In this document: positions 37,174 to 44,055 of the stretch, in pieces
Position numbering within the stretch: position 1 is the stretch's first letter
How the letters are laid out: every line of letters starts with the position of its first letter
Assembly (NCBI RefSeq): GCF_009684755.1
Contig: NZ_BLBC01000011.1
Span: forward strand, 112,635-176,634
Reading direction: 5' to 3'
DNA: 64,000 bases
DNA from: Capnocytophaga felis
GTDB taxonomy: Bacteria; Bacteroidota; Bacteroidia; Flavobacteriales; Flavobacteriaceae
Position numbers and translations under genes: made by a program
The notes under the pieces: generated by a model
Databases searched by the model: none
Told to the model about the DNA's origin: nothing
Seen by the model: only the letters and a program-made list of their open reading frames with translations

Positions 37174-37851
37174 ATGAGAATTAAAGTCTTTTTGGCGGTT
37201 CTGATAGCCGTCTGCCTAACCAGCCTTTCGCTCAATTGGCGACAGTGGCTAAACAAGAAAAAATCCGACGAACGGATTGCCGAATTGGTAGAACTTGGCG
37301 GGAAAGCCCGAATCGTAACCCAATACGTACGGGATAGCGTTCCGCATACGGTGTTCAAAGAAGTATTTGTCAGGGACAATGCTACCGAAAAACGATTGGC
37401 AATAACTAAAAGCTATGCTGACAGCCTCGAACAGGCGTTGCGAATATCCATTGACAAAATGAATCAGGTAAGCAAAATTAACGGAAAGCTCACCGCACAA
37501 CTCAAATTGCAAGCTACCCAAAACGAGGATAAACATTACAAAGACAAGTGGCTTTCACTCACTTATAACCCTCGCTCGGACATCGTTAATCTTGATTACG
37601 ACGTGAATTTGAATTTAGTACGTTATTCCGATAAGCGTTGGTTTGGGGGCGTTAAGAAGCATTACATTGATGTTTTTTCGGACGACCCAAGAGTAAAAAT
37701 TCACGGTCTGCAAACCTTTCAAATTGCTGAAAAACCACCTTCAAAAATGGCTCTGGCATTACAAGGCGGATACGGAGTTACGCTGAACAATCCGCTAAAA
37801 ATAGCCCCGTACATTGGCGTAGGTCTATCGTACAATTTAATTCATTTTTAA
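37174..37851 (+). CDS. Membrane-anchored periplasmic protein (DUF6808-like)
   Basis: 225 residues. One N-terminal membrane anchor (LAVLIAVCLTSLSLNW), then a coiled coil and a C-terminal beta domain (GGYGVTLNNPLKIAPYIGVG) that resembles the small phage proteins found in Bacteroidetes lysis modules. It starts 20 bp after the holin-like gene and may be the spanin or envelope-disrupting partner. Confidence 0.6.
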   Translation: MRIKVFLAVLIAVCLTSLSLNWRQWLNKKKSDERIAELVELGGKARIVTQYVRDSVPHTVFKEVFVRDNATEKRLAITKSYADSLEQALRISIDKMNQVSKINGKLTAQLKLQATQNEDKHYKDKWLSLTYNPRSDIVNLDYDVNLNLVRYSDKRWFGGVKKHYIDVFSDDPRVKIHGLQTFQIAEKPPSKMALALQGGYGVTLNNPLKIAPYIGVGLSYNLIHF

Positions 37852-37853
37852 TT

Positions 37854-38213
37854 ATGAAACCATTAGAGCAAGAAGCACAGGAAATATTTGAAGTACATCC
37901 AACATTGAAAAAGATATATATCACTTCGGATGGCATCGGTTACGAGCGTGAACACGACGCCAATCAACACGCCAAAACGCTTGAAGATAAAAAAGTAACC
38001 AAGTTTGAAAGGTTTGTGCAAGAACCAAGTAACAAGGATAAAAATCCAAGTAACAAGGAGCAAGAAACAGACGACAACGGAGGGCAAACCAAAGACGAAG
38101 GTAATGACGAACTCAATGAGGGCGATGTGAATAAAGAACCAAGTGGCAAGGACGAAAATCCAAGTAACAAGGGACAAGAACCAAGTAACAAGGATAAAAA
38201 CAAGAAAAAGTAA
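37854..38213 (+). CDS. Protein with Pro-Ser-Asn-Lys-rich repeat tail
   Basis: 119 residues. The N-terminal 55 residues form a small domain (EIFEVHPTLKKIYITSDG), after which the sequence becomes a hydrophilic tail with repeats of (Q/E)PSNKDKNPSNK-type units. The tail repeats at DNA level (ccaagtaacaaggataaaa) and could vary in length by slippage. No family was recognised. Confidence 0.6.
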   Translation: MKPLEQEAQEIFEVHPTLKKIYITSDGIGYEREHDANQHAKTLEDKKVTKFERFVQEPSNKDKNPSNKEQETDDNGGQTKDEGNDELNEGDVNKEPSGKDENPSNKGQEPSNKDKNKKK

Positions 38214-38216
38214 AAC

Positions 38217-38262
38217 CAGCGGTTGGCGATTAGCTAATAGCCAGAAGCCAACCGCATAAAGC
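38217..38262. repeat. Palindromic intergenic spacer
   Basis: GCGGTTGGC (38220) and GCCAACCGC (38248) are perfect inverted copies, with gattagctaatagc between them. A strong hairpin before the tail-tube-like gene. Confidence 0.75.
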
Positions 38263-38274
38263 AAGATTAAAACA

Positions 38275-38805
38275 ATGGCAAAAGAAATTAGAACATTCGG
38301 GCTGAAAGCCTTACGTTTTGGAGCAGTCAAAGAAGACGGCACCGCTCCCAAAACTTCCGAAATGGAGGAACTCGTAAGAACCAAGCGAGATACCTGCAAA
38401 ATCTCGGAGGATGAAACCCAAACCACACCACTCTACTGCGACCAAGAGGACGACCCCATCGAAATTTTTAAAGGCGAAAAGGGTGAAAAAACTATCGAAG
38501 TGGATACGTTTGATTACAATCCCGAAACGCTGAAAAAACTCAAAGGCGGGACCGTAACACAAATAGAAGAGGACAGCCAGCAACTCAAAGTTTGGAGCGA
38601 GTCCACCACAGGCGAAGACATCTATAAGTCCGTTGAGCTTGAAACCCGTACAGGGGTAAAATTCCGCTTCCCGAAATGCCTTGTGTTGGCAAAATTGGAT
38701 GCAGAGTTTAAGCGTGAGGAAGTGTTACTACTTCGTTTGAAAATTAAACCTGTGTCTCCGGCTAATGGCAAACCAGCTGTGTTAATCGTTTCAAAAGCTG
38801 AATAA
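38275..38805 (+). CDS. Tail-tube-like protein
   Basis: 176 residues, acidic and beta-rich (EKTIEVDTFDYNPETLKKLK; FPKCLVLAKLDAEFKREEVL). It precedes a tail-assembly-chaperone-like gene with a 1-bp overlap, the usual position of the major tail tube protein. No specific family motif was recognised. Confidence 0.6.
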   Translation: MAKEIRTFGLKALRFGAVKEDGTAPKTSEMEELVRTKRDTCKISEDETQTTPLYCDQEDDPIEIFKGEKGEKTIEVDTFDYNPETLKKLKGGTVTQIEEDSQQLKVWSESTTGEDIYKSVELETRTGVKFRFPKCLVLAKLDAEFKREEVLLLRLKIKPVSPANGKPAVLIVSKAE

Positions 38806-39266
38806 TGGAGGGTCAAAACACTGAATTTCAATCGGCAAATCTGCTACTAAAAAAGGGGGTAAGGATACAGCTCCTTGCCCCTTTTCTTTGGATTTTCAAA
38901 CGAAAAAAGTCGCTGATTTTGACCGCCCCGACGTTGGAAACACTCCTAAAAGTGGCACGGTTGTATTTGACCATTCCTCCCGTCGGAAAGGAGGTCGGCA
39001 CAACCGAAGCAATGGGTGTAATGGCGTCGCACGGAAAGACGGTAAGTCTGATTTTGGCGGTAACACTCCGCAATGGCAAAGAGGGTTGGCAAACCCGACG
39101 ACTTGCCAAAGTGTTGCGTAAAAGCCTGTCAGCGGAAGAAATCTTTTATCTGTTTCAACTCATTGTCATTCACGGCGGTGTGCAGGATTTTATAGCTACT
39201 ATCAGATACATCGGGGAGCGGAGGATAACCGCACCGATGCTGAGCCAAAACGAGAAAACGAGTTAA
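38805..39266 (+). CDS. Tail-assembly-chaperone-like protein (short form)
   Basis: 153 residues, basic, overlapping the tail-tube-like stop by 1 bp. The overlapping -1 frame is open from 39122 to 39475 and encodes the chaperone-type end (FHIAKETGWSKKDILQM). This is the layout of phage tail chaperones made as short and frameshifted long forms. The position between tail-tube-like and connector genes supports the assignment, although the tape measure lies elsewhere on the opposite strand. Confidence 0.65.
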   Translation: MEGQNTEFQSANLLLKKGVRIQLLAPFLWIFKRKKSLILTAPTLETLLKVARLYLTIPPVGKEVGTTEAMGVMASHGKTVSLILAVTLRNGKEGWQTRRLAKVLRKSLSAEEIFYLFQLIVIHGGVQDFIATIRYIGERRITAPMLSQNEKTS

Positions 39267-39475
39267 AAAGTGAGAGCTTTCATAGCGTTTTCGGGCTGAT
39301 TTTCCACATCGCTAAAGAAACTGGTTGGAGCAAAAAAGACATTCTACAAATGCCTTTTACTGAACTAACCTTAATGCTTGCCGATGCTCCCCGATTAGTG
39401 GAACAAGGTAAAACCTCCGTAGCAGAGAAAGAATTTGAATCCGATGAGGAATTGATTGAATATATGATGAAATGA
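39122..39475 (+). CDS. -1 frame extension of the tail chaperone
   Basis: No upstream ATG serves this frame, which opens after a stop at 39119-39121 and ends at TGA 39473-39475. The downstream part HSVFGLIFHIAKETGWSKKD and PFTELTLMLADAPRLVE is typical of the second half of tail chaperones. The shift from the short form must occur between 39122 and 39266. No canonical slippery heptamer was found; GATTTTATA at 39186-39194 is the best candidate P-site slip. A start at ATG about 39350 would give only about 42 residues. Confidence 0.65.
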   Translation, partial: KPVSGRNLLSVSTHCHSRRCAGFYSYYQIHRGAEDNRTDAEPKRENELKSESFHSVFGLIFHIAKETGWSKKDILQMPFTELTLMLADAPRLVEQGKTSVAEKEFESDEELIEYMMK

Positions 39476-39546
39476 TAAATGAGGCAATAGGCATTAGGCA
39501 AAAGGCAATAGAGCTACTGCCTAATCCCTATTCCCTAATGCCTAAA
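39476..39546. repeat. Palindromic intergenic spacer
   Basis: gaggcaataggcattaggca is followed by gagctactgcctaatccct and attccctaatgcct. Inverted copies of the same words allow a long hairpin just before the gp36-like gene. Confidence 0.7.
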
Positions 39547-39548
39547 CT

Positions 39549-39962
39549 ATGTACTTAGAAATAACCGAACTCAAAACCCACGCCTATGCTCACGAGTTGC
39601 AGGCGATTATCCAAGGCGATGAAACCATTGCACTGGCTTCGATTGATACGGCAATTGAATTTGCCAAAAGCAAGCTGATGAAAGCCTATGACGTGGAGGC
39701 TATTTTTAGCACAACGGGAAGCGACCGCAATCCGCTACTCCTTAAAATCGTGAAAGATATAGCCGTGTGGGAGCTTATCGGCTTGGCGAATCCGTCCGTT
39801 GATTATGCCGATAAAAAATATAGGTATGAACAAGCGGTGGATTGGCTCACGGCGGTTTATAAAGGAATGCCCGCCAATCTGCCCGTAAAGATAGAAGCCG
39901 ATAAAAGTAACTCAAAATCATTTAGTTTACACAGCAACCCCAAGCGGGCGAATTATTTTTAA
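39549..39962 (+). CDS. Mu gp36-like (DUF1320) head-tail connector protein
   Basis: 137 residues. MYLEITELKTHAYAHELQAI, the central AIEFAKSKLMKAYDVEAIF and IVKDIAVWELIGLANPSVD followed by YRYEQAVDWL are the DUF1320 pattern. In Mu this protein (gp36) contributes to the head-tail connection. Confidence 0.82.
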   Translation: MYLEITELKTHAYAHELQAIIQGDETIALASIDTAIEFAKSKLMKAYDVEAIFSTTGSDRNPLLLKIVKDIAVWELIGLANPSVDYADKKYRYEQAVDWLTAVYKGMPANLPVKIEADKSNSKSFSLHSNPKRANYF

Positions 39963-40056
39963 TGGAGGCAAAAGGCAATAGGCAAAAGGCAATAGGCAGT
40001 AGGCTTTTGACTATACGCTAATCACTATTGCCTATTGCCTAACCCCTATTGCCTAA
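39963..40056. repeat. Palindromic intergenic spacer
   Basis: ggcaataggcaaaaggcaat and the downstream cactattgcctattgcctaa are inverted copies. This is the most regular member of the spacer family. Confidence 0.75.
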
Positions 40057-40066
40057 AACAAACGTA

Positions 40067-41272
40067 ATGAATAAATCAAAACAAATACACAGCATATTAA
40101 CCTATCGCCCGCCTGTACGAACCCCGCAGGATATTAACAAGTGGCGAAATGCCATTCGTTCAGCGGATTATGGGCGGGTGTGGCAACTTGTCGAACTCTT
40201 TGATGATTTGCTACTTGACCCCGTTTTGAGCAACGCCGTTGAAAAGCGGATAATGGCAATTACCAACGCCGAAATTGTGTTTTCCAAAGGCAATAAGAAC
40301 GTTCCACAGATAGACGATTTAATAGATACGCCCGAGTTTGAAGAACTATTGCGGGAAATCTTATTGTCGAAATTCTATCCGAAAACGGTTTTGGAGTTCG
40401 ATTTTTCCGACGGGTTCAAAGTGGTTTCCCTTGACCGCCGACATTTCAACGTCAAAGACAAAATTATTTTAAAATCGTTGTCGGATACTGACGGAATCCC
40501 TTATGAGGGCAACGATTTTTTGCTTCCGCTGGGAAAAGAAAGGGAATTAGGTTTGTTTGTCAAAACCGCTCCGTATGCGATTTTTAAACGCAACGGAATG
40601 AGCGATTTTGCCCAATATTGCGAACTTTTCGGGATTGATACGCTGGTGGGCTTGTATGACCCCGACGACGAAAACGGACGTGCCGAAATGGAAAACGCCT
40701 TTAAAAATCGGGGAGGTTCGGGAAGTATGACGATGAGCAAAAACAGCGACGTGAAAACCATTGGAACGCAAAGCACGGGAACAGTTGACATACACGAGCG
40801 GTTTGCCAACAAATGTGATGAACAAATGCTTATTGCCGTGTTGGGGCAAACAATGACGACAAAGGACGGTAGTAGCTACTCGCAAGGCAAAGTTCACGCC
40901 CAAACCGAAGACGATATTAACAAAGCCGACCGCCGTTTTGTACAGCGTATTCTCAACACCGAAGTATTACCACGTCTCGCAAAACGAGGGTATGACGTTA
41001 CAGGCGGATGGTTTCATTTTGCTGAGCAAAGCGAGAACCTGACCAAAAAAGAACAGTTGGAAATCGCCGAGCGTGTCAATGCCATTGTGCCGATAGATGA
41101 AAATTATTGGTATGAAACCTTTGGCGTTCCCAAGGGGAAAACTCAAGTGACAAGTAACAAAGACGAAGAACCGAGTGATGAGAAACAAAAACCAAAACAG
41201 CGAAAAGTAACTACCAAGAAGCTATCCTACTGGGAGCAGTTTTTGGATTTTTTCGCTGGCGCTCCTCGATAG
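40067..41272 (+). CDS. Mu gp29-like portal protein (DUF935)
   Basis: 401 residues from ATG 40067; the frame opens a little earlier at a TTG inside the spacer. ILTYRPPVRTPQDINKWRNA, the FDDLLLDPVLSNAVEKRIMA helix and the LLIAVLGQTMT-type segment (MLIAVLGQTMTTKDGSSYSQ) are DUF935 landmarks, as is PKTVLEFDFSDGFKVVSLDR. Family knowledge: the portal ring for DNA packaging. The last codons contain a canonical -1 slippery heptamer (41248-41254) and a stem-loop that fuses the frame to the next gene; see the regulatory feature. Confidence 0.88.
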   Translation: MNKSKQIHSILTYRPPVRTPQDINKWRNAIRSADYGRVWQLVELFDDLLLDPVLSNAVEKRIMAITNAEIVFSKGNKNVPQIDDLIDTPEFEELLREILLSKFYPKTVLEFDFSDGFKVVSLDRRHFNVKDKIILKSLSDTDGIPYEGNDFLLPLGKERELGLFVKTAPYAIFKRNGMSDFAQYCELFGIDTLVGLYDPDDENGRAEMENAFKNRGGSGSMTMSKNSDVKTIGTQSTGTVDIHERFANKCDEQMLIAVLGQTMTTKDGSSYSQGKVHAQTEDDINKADRRFVQRILNTEVLPRLAKRGYDVTGGWFHFAEQSENLTKKEQLEIAERVNAIVPIDENYWYETFGVPKGKTQVTSNKDEEPSDEKQKPKQRKVTTKKLSYWEQFLDFFAGAPR

Positions 41273-41293
41273 AAATTCAGCTATACGAGGAGC
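41248..41293 (+). promoter_or_regulatory. Predicted -1 programmed ribosomal frameshift signal
   Basis: Heptamer T TTT TTC at 41248-41254 is in the portal reading frame (codons gat ttt ttc). A 6-nt spacer (41255-41260) leads to a stem formed by GCTCCTCG-ATAG (41261-41272) and CTAT-A-CGAGGAGC (41281-41293): 12 base pairs, one bulged A, an 8-nt loop. In the -1 frame the next stop is at the end of the gpF-like gene. The unshifted frame stops at 41270-41272, inside the stem. Confidence 0.75.
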
Positions 41294-41355
41294 TAAATTG
41301 GTCAGAACTTGAAAGGGAATATCAAACGCTATGTTGCGGGCATTCACACGCTGAA

Positions 41356-42588
41356 TTGTCGTTTGCAGATGATTTGGAGGACTTTTTTAGCAAACTATCG
41401 GAACGTTGGTTGTATTTAGTTCGCTCTATCTATAAAAATAAAGGGTTACCCGATGAACTCATTTATGAGCCTATCGTAAGGGAACAAGCCATTGAACAGG
41501 CTTTTGATGAGAGCGGTTACGACACGCCTGACTATAAAATGCGGGAGTTTCTGAAAAAAAATGTTTGGGAATTTTCCGTTGCCAAGAATTACAATGACAA
41601 CATCGCACTCAACAATTTGCTCTTAAAGCCCGACGGGTCACTGCGGAACTGGAACGATTTTAAGCGGGAAGCCCAAAAGGTGGTTGGCAATTCCATTCGT
41701 TATTTGAAAACCGAATATAACACGGTTGTTTTAGGTGCTCAAAATGCAAGTTTGTGGGCGGATATTCAGAAGTACAAGCACCTGTTTCCGTTTTTACAGT
41801 TTGATGTAGTAATGGACGGGCATACGTCGGATATATGCAAGCCTTTGCACGGTGTTATTGTTTCAGTAGATGACCCAATGCTTAAGCATTATTTTCCACC
41901 AAACCACTTTAATTGTCGTACTACGGTACGGCAATTACGAAAAGGGGTGCCTACGGAAAGTTATGCAGTTCCTGATATACCGGATGCATTTAAAAATAAT
42001 CCCGGTATCACAGGAAAAGTGTTTACCCAAAAAAACAGCTATATCGCCAATACCCCCAATGATGTATTGATTTTAGCTCCTTCGTTGTATAAGGAAAACG
42101 AAAGAAACAAACGTTATGAAGGTATTGACTTTGAAGTACATAAAATAGGTAAGGGAGTTGTTGAAATCTATAAACTCGAAACATTACAAGGGCAACAAAA
42201 CAAACAGAAAAAGAGTGAATTTGTTAAAAATAAAGAGGCTTTAACACTTCTTGCAAAGCAAGGCGAAAAATATAGAATGTTGCCCATTGTTGAAGACGGG
42301 CAAACCAACCCCGATGCGTTCAATTTAAAAATGTCTCAATATACAGACGTAAAAGTAGCTGAAAGTAGTAACGGAAAAAATGTTATTCAAAGTGCCTTGA
42401 AGGAAGCAAATAGACAGGGGGTAAAGGAGGTTATTATTCAGTTTACAAAAGAATTAACGTCCAACCGTGATGCTTTTGAAGCATTGAAAGCAACCTTTAA
42501 ACAAGGGCGGGCAAAGAATATTGAAACCATTACGTTTATAATGTATGACAAACGGATATTAAGAGTTAATACCGCTCGATTTAAATAA
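41356..42588 (+). CDS. gpF-like head morphogenesis protein (probably made as portal fusion)
   Basis: 410 residues if read from TTG 41356. The frame is open from 41254 and the 34 codons before TTG look protein-like (EIQLYEELNWSELEREYQTL), yet contain no ATG, GTG or obvious ribosome site. The gpF/SPP1-gp7 domain is marked by FDVVMDGHTSDICKPLHGVI and HYFPPNHFNCRTTVRQL, with the paired Cys and His typical of the family. A C-terminal module after residue 230 (LLAKQGEKYRMLPIVEDGQT; IETITFIMYDKR) resembles barnase-EndoU-ColicinE5/RelE-type domains often fused to gpF, as inference. The frame relation to portal is -1. Confidence 0.85.
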   Translation: MSFADDLEDFFSKLSERWLYLVRSIYKNKGLPDELIYEPIVREQAIEQAFDESGYDTPDYKMREFLKKNVWEFSVAKNYNDNIALNNLLLKPDGSLRNWNDFKREAQKVVGNSIRYLKTEYNTVVLGAQNASLWADIQKYKHLFPFLQFDVVMDGHTSDICKPLHGVIVSVDDPMLKHYFPPNHFNCRTTVRQLRKGVPTESYAVPDIPDAFKNNPGITGKVFTQKNSYIANTPNDVLILAPSLYKENERNKRYEGIDFEVHKIGKGVVEIYKLETLQGQQNKQKKSEFVKNKEALTLLAKQGEKYRMLPIVEDGQTNPDAFNLKMSQYTDVKVAESSNGKNVIQSALKEANRQGVKEVIIQFTKELTSNRDAFEALKATFKQGRAKNIETITFIMYDKRILRVNTARFK

Positions 42589-42674
42589 CAAAGGGGCAAA
42601 TTAGCGAACTAACTTGCCCCTCGGGGGGGTGCGAACTTGTTCCCAGCTCTTACGTCTGGGGTTCCCACCAAATA
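42580..42674 (-). ncRNA. Candidate small RNA on the minus strand between gpF-like and gpG-like genes
   Basis: Minus-strand promoter GTTG-N19-TATCTTTG (42711 down to 42681) is followed by about 90 nt of structured sequence: outer stem GGTG.GAAC with GTTC.CACC (42628-42636/42661-42669), inner stem CCCAG/CTGGG (42642-42646/42656-42660), then a terminator hairpin GGGGCAA..TTGCCCC (42593-42620) with TTTGTTATTT behind it in the minus direction. No reading frame of note. Promoter, structure and terminator all agree in orientation. Confidence 0.55.
42593..42620 (-). terminator. Terminator of the candidate small RNA
   Basis: GGGGCAA (42593-42599) pairs with TTGCCCC (42614-42620). The T-rich tail lies on the minus-strand side only, so it should stop minus-strand transcripts. 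Confidence 0.55.
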
Positions 42675-42714
42675 TTTATGCAAAGATACAACATAAATTC
42701 AAAATAACAACACT

Positions 42715-43227
42715 ATGGCTACATTTTCAGGAAACTTTAACAAAATAATGGAGACTATAAATCAAAAGATAAGGGATGATATTCCGCCAATGTTGGCTAT
42801 AACCGCCCGAAATTTTGTATTAGACAACTTTAAAAAAGAGGCTTGGCAAGGTGAAACTGAAGAGCCGTGGAAACCCCGCAAAGACACCAATAACAAAAAG
42901 AAATTATTGATAGCTTCGGGAGAAGGAAAAAACAGCATTCAAGCCCATTCGGAGCCATATAAAGCTATTATCAGTGTGGGTGGCGGTGATTTTTCCTATA
43001 TGAAATACCATAACTCAGGGAGCAATGAAACGACTGTGCAAAACGTAAAAGCCTTTACACGAAAAATCAAAAAAGGCAAACACAGAGGCAAAGAGCAAAA
43101 CGTACGGGCTTTTACCCGCACCGTGCGATATAATCTGCCAAAACGACAATTCATAGGTAGGTCGCCCGTTTTGATAAAAGAATTAAAAGAAATAATAATA
43201 GAGGAATTGAATAAATTAAATAAATAG
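42715..43227 (+). CDS. gpG-like phage virion morphogenesis protein
   Basis: 170 residues. The middle segment KPRKDTNNKKKLLIASGEGK followed by NSIQA and the end RQFIGRSPVLIKELKEIIIE are the signature of Mu gpG / tail completion-type virion morphogenesis proteins. The insert with KAFTRKIKKGKHRGKEQNVR is basic and repeated (VKAFTR / VRAFTR). Follows the gpF-like gene as in Mu. Confidence 0.82.
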   Translation: MATFSGNFNKIMETINQKIRDDIPPMLAITARNFVLDNFKKEAWQGETEEPWKPRKDTNNKKKLLIASGEGKNSIQAHSEPYKAIISVGGGDFSYMKYHNSGSNETTVQNVKAFTRKIKKGKHRGKEQNVRAFTRTVRYNLPKRQFIGRSPVLIKELKEIIIEELNKLNK

Positions 43228-43231
43228 AGCA

Positions 43232-43567
43232 ATGAAAAAAAACAAAACAAACTTAGAAATCCTAAGTCGTAGGGAAAGCATCACGGCAAAGGGAATTATC
43301 AAGAACAATACCGTAACATTTGCTTATGACAAAGCAAACGGACAAGTACAAGCTGTTGCGTTTTCAGTGCAACGAGTTACGCAAGGAAGCTCCGAATTTA
43401 CGGGCGTAGAAGCATTTAGGGGCACTGTGTATGGTGAAGCGTTTAATGTGGAAAATAACGCTTATCGGACAAGTGATTCTCCTGTTTATGATGAAATTTA
43501 CAATGTCTGCCAAAGCATTATGAACCCCGAACCTCAAGAACCTCAGGAAGATGATACGAGTGTGTAA
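43232..43567 (+). CDS. Prophage protein of unknown function
   Basis: 111 residues, beta-rich in the middle (TVTFAYDKANGQVQAVAFSV), acidic Pro/Glu-rich end (EPQEPQEDDTSV). Overlaps the next gene by 17 bp. No family was recognised. Confidence 0.6.
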   Translation: MKKNKTNLEILSRRESITAKGIIKNNTVTFAYDKANGQVQAVAFSVQRVTQGSSEFTGVEAFRGTVYGEAFNVENNAYRTSDSPVYDEIYNVCQSIMNPEPQEPQEDDTSV

Positions 43568-43883
43568 ATGGCTTGTCCCGAAAGGGTATCGGGCGATAAC
43601 CTTGTACCCTTTCATTTTTCTGCGGGATGAAACAGACAAGAAAAATCAGGTACTTGTCAATCACGAGCGTATCCATTTAAAACAACAGGCTGAATTGTTG
43701 GTGATTTTCTTTTATCTGTGGTATTTCATTGATTTTTTGTCGAAGTACAGAAAATATCGCAACTGGGATAAAGCCTACCGAAACGTAATTTTTGAGCGGG
43801 AGGCATACGCCAATGAAAGTGATTTGCTGTATTTGAAAACGAGAAAACGTTTTGGATTTAAACGATTTTTAAAGAGTGTTTAA
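43551..43883 (+). CDS. Small HExxH (zinc metallopeptidase-like) membrane-associated protein
   Basis: 110 residues. HERIH at 38-42 is a zincin motif, followed by a hydrophobic helix (LLVIFFYLWYFIDFL) and a downstream Glu-rich FEREAYANESD that could supply the third ligand. The layout resembles minimal membrane M56/M48-like peptidases. In a prophage it could act in lysis, assembly or anti-host functions. Catalysis is not proved. Confidence 0.6.
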   Translation: MIRVCKWLVPKGYRAITLYPFIFLRDETDKKNQVLVNHERIHLKQQAELLVIFFYLWYFIDFLSKYRKYRNWDKAYRNVIFEREAYANESDLLYLKTRKRFGFKRFLKSV

Positions 43884-43886
43884 ATG

Positions 43887-44026
43887 AAGTCTCAAGGAGG
43901 GCGAGACTTAAAAAATGTCCTCCGTTTTTTAAATATTTTCTCAGGACATTTAAAAACATAAGCACAAAGGCTACGGAGGACAAATATGTCTTCTGTTCCT
44001 TTGTGCTTTTATGTTTATGTCCTGAG
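43887..44026. ncRNA. Structured intergenic element with alternative hairpins
   Basis: Three structures: AAGTCTC..GAGACTT (43886-43908), a 30-bp imperfect hairpin CTCAGGACAT..GCACAAAGG with CCTTTGTGC..ATGTCCTGAG (43940-44026), and TGTCCTCCG (43916-43924), which can pair with CGGAGGACA (43974-43982) in the loop region of the large hairpin. The last pairing excludes part of the inner hairpin, so two folds compete. It lies in the leader of the methylase gene. Confidence 0.55.
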
Positions 44027-44055
44027 AATTGCAAAAGTACTAAAAATCTAATATT

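Noticed and set aside
38888..39121. Alternative frame 38888-39121 as a separate gene
   Set aside because: It overlaps the chaperone gene fully and looks like random translation (low-complexity Arg/Gly/Asn).
41297..41320. ATGTTGCGGG inside the frameshift gap as a gpF start
   Set aside because: That ATG lies in a different frame and meets a stop within eight codons.
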